Shown here in pieces: positions 1 through 6,252 of a DNA stretch of 10,492 nt (position 1 is its first letter; every line of letters starts with the position of its first letter). The translations under genes and the position numbers were made by a program. The notes beneath the pieces are model-generated. The model was not told where the DNA came from, searched no databases, and worked only from the letters and a program-made list of their open reading frames with translations. Source of the DNA: an uncultured Pseudomonadota bacterium (GTDB taxonomy: Bacteria; Myxococcota_A; Polyangia; HGW-17); assembly GCA_938004375.1 (NCBI GenBank), contig CALKWH010000375.1:1-10492 (forward strand), written 5' to 3'.

Positions 1-269
1 GCCTGACAGCGCAGGTTGACGGGATCGCACACCTTGGTGGGCTCCTGGCAGATGGCTTCGTTCATCCACTGTTTGTTCGAGCACACCTGCAGCGTGTTGC
101 CGAAGCACTGCTTCTGGCCGTTGGTGCAGGTGTTCACGTTGTTGGTGTTGTTCGAGTTGTTGACGTTGTTGGAGTTGTAACCGTTGTTGCCCTTGTCATC
201 GGGCGTGCAGGACACGACCAACAACGAAGCAACTACCAGCAAGTTGAGGACCAGCGAGAGTCGAAGCAT
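1..269 (-). CDS. Cys-rich lipoprotein with Asn-rich linker (3' end missing)
   Basis: The reading frame opens at ATG 267-269 on the minus strand and stays open to the window edge, giving 89 residues without a stop. An AAGGAG ribosome binding site lies at 278-283, 8 nt from the ATG, which fixes the start. Residues 1-21 form a lipoprotein signal peptide with lipobox VVSC (C21 would be lipidated), so the product is probably anchored in the outer membrane. Residues 28-46 are a linker built from Asn-Asn-X triplets. After it come six cysteines at 48, 55, 63, 74, 81 and 88, with the local motif LQVCS. The same plan and nearly the same spacing recur in the lipoprotein at 7528-9066. The function of the missing C-terminal part is unknown. 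The gene is divergent from rpoZ. Confidence 0.8.
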   Translation of the reverse strand, partial: MLRLSLVLNLLVVASLLVVSCTPDDKGNNGYNSNNVNNSNNTNNVNTCTNGQKQCFGNTLQVCSNKQWMNEAICQEPTKVCDPVNLRCQ

Positions 270-320
270 GGGAAGCACTCCTTGAACGAGAGGGTGGCGG
301 ATCGCAAAGATCCTGGTTCC

Positions 321-334
321 GAACTCCCTAGTTC
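321..334. repeat. 14-bp hyphenated palindrome, possible operator
   Basis: GAACT (321-325) and AGTTC (330-334) are perfect inverted copies around CCCT. The right half overlaps the candidate -10 (332-337) of the leftward promoter, a position where a repressor could act. No factor can be named. Confidence 0.35.
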
Positions 335-360
335 ATAATCCATGTTTCTCGCACGCGCAA
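332..360 (-). promoter_or_regulatory. Candidate sigma-70-type promoter of the leftward lipoprotein gene
   Basis: On the minus strand TTGCGC (355-360) and TATGAA (332-337) are separated by 17 bp, placing a start near 325 and leaving a leader of about 55 nt before the ATG at 269. The match is modest: 3 of 6 bases at -35 and 4 of 6 at -10. Position and spacing are the main support. Confidence 0.35.
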
Positions 361-399
361 GCTGAACCCCGACGAATATCACTCGAGCTTTCAGCTTGC
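357..399. repeat. Perfect 10-bp inverted repeat between divergent promoters
   Basis: The arms GCAAGCTGAA (357-366) and TTCAGCTTGC (390-399) are exact reverse complements separated by 23 bp. The centres of the arms are 33 bp apart, about three helical turns. The left arm overlaps the -35 of the leftward lipoprotein promoter (355-360), and the right arm overlaps the -35 of the rpoZ promoter (396-401). This looks like a two-site operator or a looping site; there is no T-run to suggest a terminator. Confidence 0.5.
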
Positions 400-423
400 C
401 ATCGTTTGGCTCATCGCTATAAT
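396..423 (+). promoter_or_regulatory. rpoZ promoter, near-consensus sigma-70
   Basis: TTGCCA (396-401) and a perfect TATAAT (418-423) are 16 bp apart. Transcription would start near 430, leaving about 18 nt of leader before the ATG at 448. This also argues against the in-frame upstream ATG at 406, which would lie inside the promoter. Confidence 0.75.
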
Positions 424-447
424 GTCGTCCGCTTTCAGGAGGCCGTC

Positions 448-705
448 ATGGCGCGCGTCACTGTCGAAGATTGTCTTGAAGTCGTCCCCAACCGCTTCGC
501 CCTCGTGCTGCTGGCCGCCAGCCGCATGCGCGAACTGAGCCAGCCGAACTCGTTCCCGATGGTGAAGTGCAAGAACAAGGAGGCCGTGACCGCCCTGCGC
601 GAGATCGCCGCCGGCAAGGTGCACTACGCAGAGAACATCGACGAGATGGTCCGCTCCTACCACGAGGAAGTCCTGTACTCCACCTCCGCGACCTTTACGT
701 ATTAG
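448..705 (+). CDS. rpoZ: DNA-directed RNA polymerase omega subunit
   Basis: The gene encodes 85 residues, a usual size for omega, the small subunit that wraps the C-terminal tail of beta-prime and helps RNA polymerase assembly. The N-terminus [11 protein letters not shown], the [12 protein letters not shown] helix (15-26) and the [14 protein letters not shown] segment (44-57) are characteristic of the family. The start at 448 is preferred over an in-frame ATG at 406 because the sequence CAGGAGG (436-442) lies just upstream, the omega N-terminus begins here, and the promoter -10 is at 418-423. Unlike the common gmk-rpoZ arrangement, no guanylate kinase gene lies upstream; the gene has its own promoter, divergent from a lipoprotein gene. 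A UPF0158 gene follows after 23 nt, probably on the same transcript. Confidence 0.95.
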   Translation: MARVTVEDCLEVVPNRFALVLLAASRMRELSQPNSFPMVKCKNKEAVTALREIAAGKVHYAENIDEMVRSYHEEVLYSTSATFTY

Positions 706-728
706 GCGCGATCCGCCGGGAGCCGCGC

Positions 729-1364
729 ATGAAATCCATCCAGATCGACTGGGAAGAGTTGGAGCTCGCCTGCGAGCGCAACGCGGTCAACGTGGTGTCC
801 TACCTCGACCTGGAAACCGGCGCCGTGCTGGTGTTCTACGGCGAGAGCGAGGATGAGCAGGAGCGCCACCGTCAGGTGAAGCGCAACTCCGTACGCTACC
901 TCGAGGTGGCCCCGGTCCCGCCCAAGGACCAGTACAAGTGGATGGAGAAATTCATCGCCACGCTCACCGACGATGAGCTGCGCGAGCGCGTCCTGGTGGC
1001 CATCGACGGCAAGGGCGCCTTCCGGCGCTTCAAGGATCTGCTCGTCCACTATCCCGGCGTGCGGGAGCGCTGGTTCGCCTACCGCGGCCTGCACCTGCAC
1101 GCGTACATCAACGAGTGGCTCCGGGCGCACGATCTCGACCTGTCCGAACCCCCGCCCTGGGGCTGGGAGGTCACGCCCCCCGAGGACGAACCCGTCTCCG
1201 CCGCCGTGGTCACCGCCGAGCTCGGTCCGGCCGAGGTGCTGAGGCGCCAGGCCAAGGAGCTCGTCGACAAGGTCCCCGCAGTCGAGCTCGAGCTCGCCAT
1301 CGCCTTCCTCACCTTCCTCAAGGACCGTCAGGGCGGTCGCGTCCCGCGCCCCCCCGGCCGCTGA
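729..1364 (+). CDS. UPF0158 family protein
   Basis: The product has 211 residues and no signal peptide, so it is cytoplasmic. The first ~135 residues match the uncharacterised UPF0158 family: an N-terminal strand pattern ending in YLDLETGAVL (25-34), then a helical part with DGKGAFRRFKDLL (93-105) and RERWFAYR (112-119). No enzymatic residues are recognisable and the family has no established function. A Pro-rich spacer (140-153) leads to a C-terminal extension, where residues 170-200 form a charged and hydrophobic helix pair of the AKELVDKVP...FLTFLKDR type. The start at 729 is chosen because GGGAG (718-722) sits 6 nt upstream and the family N-terminus begins there; the longer in-frame version would run through rpoZ. 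It lies 23 nt after rpoZ and is probably cotranscribed with it. Confidence 0.8.
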   Translation: MKSIQIDWEELELACERNAVNVVSYLDLETGAVLVFYGESEDEQERHRQVKRNSVRYLEVAPVPPKDQYKWMEKFIATLTDDELRERVLVAIDGKGAFRRFKDLLVHYPGVRERWFAYRGLHLHAYINEWLRAHDLDLSEPPPWGWEVTPPEDEPVSAAVVTAELGPAEVLRRQAKELVDKVPAVELELAIAFLTFLKDRQGGRVPRPPGR

Positions 1365-1371
1365 CCATGGT

Positions 1372-1391
1372 GACCGCCCGGTCGTCTTTTT
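1372..1391 (+). terminator. Weak rho-independent terminator after the UPF0158 gene
   Basis: GACC (1372-1375) and GGTC (1380-1383) can pair around a 4-nt loop, extendable by a G-C inside the loop. GTC and five T's (1387-1391) follow. The stem is short, so termination may be partial. Its place just after the UPF0158 stop and 70 nt before wzc suits the end of the rpoZ transcript. Confidence 0.35.
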
Positions 1392-1460
1392 CATTCATGG
1401 GTGCAACCCGCCCGCGAGCGGTTTGTCCTGCGCCGTCCAACAGGATGAAGGACGCGACGC

Positions 1461-3707
1461 ATGCCTGAACCCCTCGGCCCCTTCGACGCAGCCCCGCCCA
1501 GCCAGGCGGCAACCCAGCCGCAGGTGGACTGGAAGCGCATCTTCCACATCGTCCGGAATTATTTCTGGATCGTGCTGCTCACCTCCGGCGTCGGGATCTC
1601 GCTCGCGTTCTTCGTCACCAAACGGCAGACGCCCCTGTACCGCACGTCCTGCTCCGTGGTCATCTCCAGCCAGCTGCCGTCCTACCTGGGCTCCACCATC
1701 AAGTCCAACCTCGCCGACACCTCCGAGGACTTCTGGTACGAGCAGCGCTACCTGGCCACCCAGATCGAGGTCATCAAGAGCCGCAACATCGCGCTCCTGG
1801 CCGCCGCCCGGCTCGAGAACGAGGAACTGCACCTGCTGCTGGGCCAGCCCCAGTTCGCCCACCGCGAGCCCACCGAGGAGGAGCTCGGCCGCGCCGCCGG
1901 GATCATGCGCGCCATGATCCAGGTCGTCCCCGTGCCCGACAGCCGCCTGGTCAACGTCACCGCGGTTTCCACGGTCCCGCTGCTCGCCAAGAAGGTGGCC
2001 GACGCCGTCACCGAGGCCTTCATCGACGACAACCTCGAGCGGCGCCTCTCCTCGACCAAGAGCGCGTCCACCTGGCTCGAGGGCCAGTTGCTGAGCCTGC
2101 GCAAGAAGCTCGACGAGGACGAGCGGAGGCTCTATGACTTCAAGTTGAAGAACAACATCCTCGCCGTGAGCCTGGAGGCCCGTATCCAGAGCACCACCGG
2201 GCTGATCCTCGCGCGCTCCAACGCCGTGGAGCAGCTCGACGGCCAGGCCCGCGAGCTGCGCGCGAAGATCCAGCAGGTTCGCCGCATGCGCACCACCGAC
2301 CCCACCGTCGACCCGTCGGCGGACTTCCTGAACAAGCCCACCATCGTGTCCCTGCGCGCCCGCTACCACGCCGCCCAGGAGAAGCTCAAGGAGGTCACCG
2401 TCGAGGTGATGGAGCGCCACGAGGAGGTCATCCGCCAGGAGCGCATCCTCGACGTGGTGCGCGGCCAGTTGACCTCGGAGCTGGCCCTTTCCGAGACTGC
2501 GCTGGACGCCGAATTCAAGCTCAAGGACGCCAACCTGCAGGAATCCCGCGCGCTCCTGAAAGCCGCCCAGGAGGAGGCCCTCGCGCTGGCCGCCCTGGAC
2601 ATCGAGCACAGCAAGCTGCTGCGCGAGCGCAACGAGACTGCCAAACTGTACGAGCTCGTGCTCGCCCGCCTCAAGGAGACCGGCCTGGCCGAGGAGCTCA
2701 AGACCAACAACATCCGCCTCCTCGACGCCGCCCAGATTCCCGTGGCACCGTTCAAGCCGGTGCTGTGGCTCAACCTCGCCCTGGGCCTTGCCCTGGGCCT
2801 GTTCTTTGGCGTGGCCTTCCTGTTCCTGCTGTACTACCTCGACAACACCATCAAGAGCCAGGAGGAGGCCGAGCAGTACCTGGGTAGCTCGCTTTTGGGC
2901 TACATCCCGCTTTTGCCCTTCGAGCAGGGCGGGGATCCCAACGAGCTCTACATCTTCCGGCACCCGCAGAGCCCCATCGCCGAGAGCGTGCGCGCCATGC
3001 GCACGAACATCCTGTTCATGGCGCCGGACCGCAACCTGCGCACGTTTTCGCTGACCTCGGCGAGCCCGCTCGAGGGCAAGACCACGCTCTCCACGTACCT
3101 GGCGATCTCCATGGCCATGGGCGGCGAGAAGACCCTGCTGGTGGACGCCGACATGCGCCGCCCGCGGCAACACAAGATCTTCGGGGTCAAGCCGAAGTTC
3201 GGCCTGTCCTCGCTCATCGTCAAGAAATCCAATTACGACGAGAGCGTCCTTGCGACCCCCATCCCCAACCTGTTCCTGCTGCCCTGCGGTCCGATCCCGC
3301 CGAACCCCTCCGAGCTGCTGCAGAGCGCCAACTTCAAGGAGGTCTTCGACGAACTGGTGAAGCGCTTCGACCGCGTCATCTTCGACTCGCCGCCGGTGGG
3401 CCTCGTGACCGATCCCGCCATCATCGGCCAGATCGTCGACGGCATCATGGTGGTCATGCGCTACGGCAAGACCACCCGCCACCTGCTGCGCAACACGAAG
3501 AAGATCCTCTCGGGGGTCAAGGTCAACATCCTGGGCGGCATCATGAACTACGTCGACACCCACCGCTGGGGCGACCGCCCCTATTATTACCGCAAGGGCC
3601 GCGGCAAGCGTGGCGGCTACTACGCCTACTACTCCCACTACGGCTCGGACGAATCAGAGAACGAAGAAAAATCCGGCGAGAAACCCACTCCTGAAGAGAA
3701 AGAGTAG
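1461..3707 (+). CDS. Wzc-type polysaccharide co-polymerase / tyrosine autokinase (BY-kinase)
   Basis: This 748-residue inner-membrane protein would control chain length and export of a surface polysaccharide and phosphorylate itself on tyrosine. A Wzz-like N-terminal part begins with membrane helix 1 (34-53). A long periplasmic region rich in coiled coil follows (about 190-410), then the Pro-containing IPVAPFKP motif and membrane helix 2 (434-460). The cytoplasmic kinase has the oligomerisation motif ESVRAMR (EX2RX2R), Walker A SASPLEGKTT (K540), Walker A' LLVDADMRRP (D562, D564) and Walker B VIFDSPP (D642). The tail has eight tyrosines (708-710, 720, 721, 723, 724, 727), the usual autophosphorylation cluster, then an acidic end. 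AAGGA (1448-1452) is 8 nt before the ATG. Kinase and membrane adaptor are fused in one chain, as in proteobacterial Wzc. No phosphatase, outer-membrane Wza or glycosyltransferase gene is adjacent. Confidence 0.92.
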   Translation: MPEPLGPFDAAPPSQAATQPQVDWKRIFHIVRNYFWIVLLTSGVGISLAFFVTKRQTPLYRTSCSVVISSQLPSYLGSTIKSNLADTSEDFWYEQRYLATQIEVIKSRNIALLAAARLENEELHLLLGQPQFAHREPTEEELGRAAGIMRAMIQVVPVPDSRLVNVTAVSTVPLLAKKVADAVTEAFIDDNLERRLSSTKSASTWLEGQLLSLRKKLDEDERRLYDFKLKNNILAVSLEARIQSTTGLILARSNAVEQLDGQARELRAKIQQVRRMRTTDPTVDPSADFLNKPTIVSLRARYHAAQEKLKEVTVEVMERHEEVIRQERILDVVRGQLTSELALSETALDAEFKLKDANLQESRALLKAAQEEALALAALDIEHSKLLRERNETAKLYELVLARLKETGLAEELKTNNIRLLDAAQIPVAPFKPVLWLNLALGLALGLFFGVAFLFLLYYLDNTIKSQEEAEQYLGSSLLGYIPLLPFEQGGDPNELYIFRHPQSPIAESVRAMRTNILFMAPDRNLRTFSLTSASPLEGKTTLSTYLAISMAMGGEKTLLVDADMRRPRQHKIFGVKPKFGLSSLIVKKSNYDESVLATPIPNLFLLPCGPIPPNPSELLQSANFKEVFDELVKRFDRVIFDSPPVGLVTDPAIIGQIVDGIMVVMRYGKTTRHLLRNTKKILSGVKVNILGGIMNYVDTHRWGDRPYYYRKGRGKRGGYYAYYSHYGSDESENEEKSGEKPTPEEKE

Positions 3708-3710
3708 GAC

Positions 3711-3737
3711 CTGTCGGACCTGTTGGACTCGTCAGAC
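3711..3737. repeat. Three imperfect 9-bp repeats between wzc and mgtE
   Basis: Units CTGTCGGAC (3711-3719), CTGTTGGAC (3720-3728) and TCGTCAGAC (3729-3737) fill almost the whole 29-bp gap between the convergent genes; the last base is the first base of the mgtE stop complement. Read on the minus strand they follow the pattern GTCYRACNR, close to GTCYGACNG, the pattern of the nonamer array inside the lipoprotein gene at 7651-7767. No T-run is present, so this does not look like a classical terminator. Confidence 0.55.
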
Positions 3738-5089
3738 TAAAGATACGCCAGGAACAGCGTCGAGATCCCCAGGAAACCCAGAAAGCCCAGGGAGTCCGTG
3801 CAGGCGGTGACCAGCACGCCGCCGCCCACGGCCGGGTCCTGGCGCAGACGCTTGAGCAGGAAGGGGACGGCCGAGCCCACGAAGCCGGCCAGGAGCATGT
3901 TCAGGACCATGGCGGCGAAGATGACCAGGCCGAGCATGGGGTTGCCGCGCCACAGCCAGGCGATGAGCGCGGTGATCAGGCCCGCGGCCAGCCCGAGGAG
4001 CAGGGAGACGGTCACCTGCTTGAGCACGCCCCGGCGCGCGGCGGCGGCGTCCACGTCGTCCAGCGCCAGGGCGCGGATGATGACGGCCAGGGACTGGGTG
4101 CCGGTGTTGCCGCCCAGGCCGGCGACGATGGGCATGAAGGTGGCGAGCGCCACCACCTGCTGGATCGAGGCCTCGAAGAGCCCGACCACCGAGGACGCGA
4201 CGAACGCGGTCAGGAGGTTCAGGAGCATCCACGGCAGGCGGAACCGCAGGGAGGTCGCCACCGGCGTCTCCAGGCGGTCCTCGTCGGCGAGGCCGTGGAT
4301 CTGATACGCGGAGTCCGCCGCGCTCTCCATCATGACGTCCACCATGTCGTCCACGGTGATGATGCCCAGCAGGCGGTACTGGTCGTCCACGACCGGCATG
4401 GAGACGTAGTCATATTTAACCATGGTCTCAGCGGCGTCGCGCACCGGGGTGGTGTCGGTCACGCACACCGGATCGGGATCGATGAGGTCCCCGAGCAGCG
4501 TCTCCGGCTGGGCAAGCACCAATTTATGAACAGCAACGGTGCCCATGAGCCGGTGGGTCTCCTCGAGCACGTACAGCGTATAGATCGGATCTTGGTGCGT
4601 GTCGAACCAGGCCCGCATGCGATCCACGGCCTCCTTCGCGGTCATCCGGTAGTGGAACTGCAAGTAGAGGGTGTTCATGTACGCGCCAGCCGAGTCGTCC
4701 GGATACCGGAAGATCTCCTCGATCTTCTCCGCGTACACCGCCGGGAGGCGCTCGAGGATCTCGCTGCAACGTTCCTTGGACAATTTCTGGAGCAGCTCCG
4801 CGCTGTCGTCGGCCCCCACCTCCTGCAGCACGCGCACGAGCACGTCGTTGGACAGCCCCTCGAGGGTCTGGCGCACGGTCTCGTCGGGAAGCTCGGCGAG
4901 CACCGGGCCGGCCTGGCGGGTGACATACAGGATTGTGATCAACAGATGCCGCTCCCCGGGCGTGCAGCGGGTCAGGATGTCGGACACGTCGGCCGGCTGC
5001 AGTTTGGCCAACACCTTCTTCAGGGAACCGATCGCCTCCCGGTGCAGCAGGCGGCGGACGAAATCCAGGGTGGCGTTCTGTACGGGCAT
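3737..5089 (-). CDS. mgtE: MgtE family Mg2+ channel/transporter
   Basis: The product has 450 residues, the same length as the Thermus thermophilus MgtE of known structure. It is an inner-membrane Mg2+ channel gated by cytoplasmic Mg2+-sensing domains. An MgtE N domain (about 20-125) is followed by the linker YPDDSAGAYMNT (129-140), two CBS domains (about 136-200 and 201-262), a plug helix and five membrane helices (287-450). The pore signature PIVAGLGGNTGTQ (320-332) is intact, and TDSLGF contains D432, matching the Mg2+-coordinating Asp432 of the Thermus protein. The start MPVQNAT at 5087-5089 is preferred because GGAGGT (5095-5100) lies 5 nt upstream; an ATG 84 nt further upstream has no such site. 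The gene faces wzc tail to tail and is divergent from the thioredoxin-domain gene. Confidence 0.95.
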   Translation of the reverse strand: MPVQNATLDFVRRLLHREAIGSLKKVLAKLQPADVSDILTRCTPGERHLLITILYVTRQAGPVLAELPDETVRQTLEGLSNDVLVRVLQEVGADDSAELLQKLSKERCSEILERLPAVYAEKIEEIFRYPDDSAGAYMNTLYLQFHYRMTAKEAVDRMRAWFDTHQDPIYTLYVLEETHRLMGTVAVHKLVLAQPETLLGDLIDPDPVCVTDTTPVRDAAETMVKYDYVSMPVVDDQYRLLGIITVDDMVDVMMESAADSAYQIHGLADEDRLETPVATSLRFRLPWMLLNLLTAFVASSVVGLFEASIQQVVALATFMPIVAGLGGNTGTQSLAVIIRALALDDVDAAAARRGVLKQVTVSLLLGLAAGLITALIAWLWRGNPMLGLVIFAAMVLNMLLAGFVGSAVPFLLKRLRQDPAVGGGVLVTACTDSLGFLGFLGISTLFLAYL

Positions 5090-5107
5090 GCTCCACCTCC
5101 GGCGCCT

Positions 5108-5136
5108 GTTTTGAGGGCTTTTCCCGGGCCTGTCAA
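5108..5136 (-). promoter_or_regulatory. Candidate mgtE promoter
   Basis: On the minus strand a perfect -35 TTGACA (5131-5136) is 17 bp from a weak -10, CAAAAC (5108-5113). Transcription would start near 5101, immediately before the ribosome binding site. That leaves no room for a Mg2+ riboswitch in the leader. Confidence 0.45.
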
Positions 5137-5167
5137 CCGCAAATCCGGCCGCCCGCGAAAAAGCCCC

Positions 5168-5195
5168 TTGCAAACGACGGGACCGCGGATAAGGT
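5168..5195 (+). promoter_or_regulatory. Candidate promoter of the thioredoxin-domain gene pair
   Basis: TTGCAA (5168-5173) and TAAGGT (5190-5195) are 16 bp apart and lie 23-50 nt upstream of the ATG at 5218. The -10 is poor, so the main support is position in the divergent intergenic region. Confidence 0.3.
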
Positions 5196-5199
5196 AGGG

Positions 5200-5212
5200 C
5201 TCCTCGAGGAGG
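5200..5212 (+). promoter_or_regulatory. Ribosome binding site inside a 12-bp palindrome
   Basis: CTCCTCGAGGAG (5200-5211) is a perfect palindrome and contains most of the strong Shine-Dalgarno AGGAGG (5207-5212), 5 nt before the ATG at 5218. In the RNA, CUCC could pair with GGAG around a UCGA loop, and GGG (5197-5199) could pair further with CCC (5214-5216). This would hide the ribosome binding site. Confidence 0.45.
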
Positions 5213-5217
5213 GCCCC

Positions 5218-6252
5218 ATGGCCGTTTTCAACCGCATCTTTCTGTCATTTTTACCCACCGCCCACCGCAATCAGCAGTTGCTCGAAAGCCCGGACACTCC
5301 CGCCTGGCCCGAGTGGGTGGCCATGGGCGTGTTCCTGCTCCTCACCTCCTGGCTCTGGCCGGTGGCCGGCATCGTCGAGGCGGCCGTCCGCCTGACGCCC
5401 GCGGCCGCCCTGGGGGAACTGAAATATTTCGCCATTGACGTGATCATCCGGGATCTGCTGCCGCTGGGCGCCTTCCTGGGCATCTGGTTCATCATCGGGC
5501 GCCAGCTCAACGTGAACCAGAAGTTCCGCCTCGCCTTCATGACCTGGCTGCCCGCGATCGTGATCCGGGCGATCATGCAGGGCATCCCCCTTCTGTCCCC
5601 CAAGGTGGCCTACGTTCCCATCCCGATCCTGGACATCCCCCAGCTCGTGGCGCTGGCCGAGGCCTTGGTCAACCTGTCGCTGCTCCTGATGTTCATGCGC
5701 GTCCCGGCACCCTCCCCCCTGAAGCTGCCCGGATTCGTGGGCCCCGCCTTCGCCGGCAGTCAACTCATCCTGGCCGCGGTCCTCTTCTGGTTCCCGCTGG
5801 CGATGGCGGTGCCGCGCTTCGTCCTGGCCCCCGACTTCACCGTGCCCGCCCTGGGCGGCGGCACCTGCTCCCTCTCGGCCCACCGCGGCAAGCCCGTCCT
5901 GGTCGAATTCTGGAGCCTGGGCTGTCCCCACTGCCGCATGATGATCCCCGAGCTGGACAAGGTCGCCAAGCGAATGGGCGACCGGCTGGTGATCCTCTCG
6001 GTCCACGTGAGCGGGGGCGCCGGGGCCGCCGTCCGCCTGAAGGAGCACTTCCCCGAGCCGCACCATCCGGTGTGCCTCGACGACGGCACGGCAACTCAAT
6101 TATACAAGGCCCTCAAGGATCCTCACCGGCCCCAGGGCGTCCCCCACATGGTCCTGATCGACCGCAACGGCATCATCCGACGGTCCCTCTCCGGGAGACG
6201 GGACGCGGACCTGCTGGAGTCCGAGATCGAGGCCTCGGGGATCCTGCGATGA
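5218..6252 (+). CDS. Multi-helix membrane protein with C-terminal thioredoxin (TlpA-like) domain
   Basis: The 344-residue product joins a membrane part to a thioredoxin fold. Five hydrophobic helices are seen at about 33-55, 72-94, 105-123, 142-161 and 182-200. Positive charges lie in the N-terminus and in the loops around 95-104 and 161-169, so the positive-inside rule puts the C-terminal domain in the periplasm. The thioredoxin domain (about 203-344) has the active site CPHC (C236, C239) and the cis-proline loop GVPHM (P309), followed by VLIDRNG, typical of TlpA/ResA-type thiol-disulfide proteins. Two further cysteines, C217 and C286 (in CLDDGT), are shared with the next gene. The helical part vaguely resembles Yip1-like membrane domains, but I cannot assign it. 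The AGGAGG at 5207-5212 supports the start. The stop overlaps the next start (ATGA), so the two are translationally coupled. Confidence 0.8.
   Translation: MAVFNRIFLSFLPTAHRNQQLLESPDTPAWPEWVAMGVFLLLTSWLWPVAGIVEAAVRLTPAAALGELKYFAIDVIIRDLLPLGAFLGIWFIIGRQLNVNQKFRLAFMTWLPAIVIRAIMQGIPLLSPKVAYVPIPILDIPQLVALAEALVNLSLLLMFMRVPAPSPLKLPGFVGPAFAGSQLILAAVLFWFPLAMAVPRFVLAPDFTVPALGGGTCSLSAHRGKPVLVEFWSLGCPHCRMMIPELDKVAKRMGDRLVILSVHVSGGAGAAVRLKEHFPEPHHPVCLDDGTATQLYKALKDPHRPQGVPHMVLIDRNGIIRRSLSGRRDADLLESEIEASGILR

Noticed and set aside
321..334. LexA (SOS) box
   Set aside because: The half-sites GAAC and GTTC are separated by six bases, not the four of the Bacillus-type LexA box.
357..399. Rho-independent terminator or small RNA in the rpoZ upstream region
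   Set aside because: The 23-nt loop is large, no T-run follows either arm, and the arms coincide with promoter elements.
406..447. Longer N-terminus of rpoZ starting at 406
   Set aside because: The extra 14 residues are not omega-like, and the ATG lies within the promoter, upstream of the likely transcription start.
1395..3638. 747-residue open frame on the minus strand opposite wzc
   Set aside because: It is the high-GC shadow of a clearly recognisable kinase gene; its translation is rich in Gly, Val, Leu and His without any domain, and it has no convincing ribosome binding site.
5090..5217. Mg2+ riboswitch (M-box or mgtA-type leader) for mgtE
   Set aside because: The space before the mgtE start is short, the best promoter leaves about 12 nt of leader, and no conserved riboswitch core was seen.
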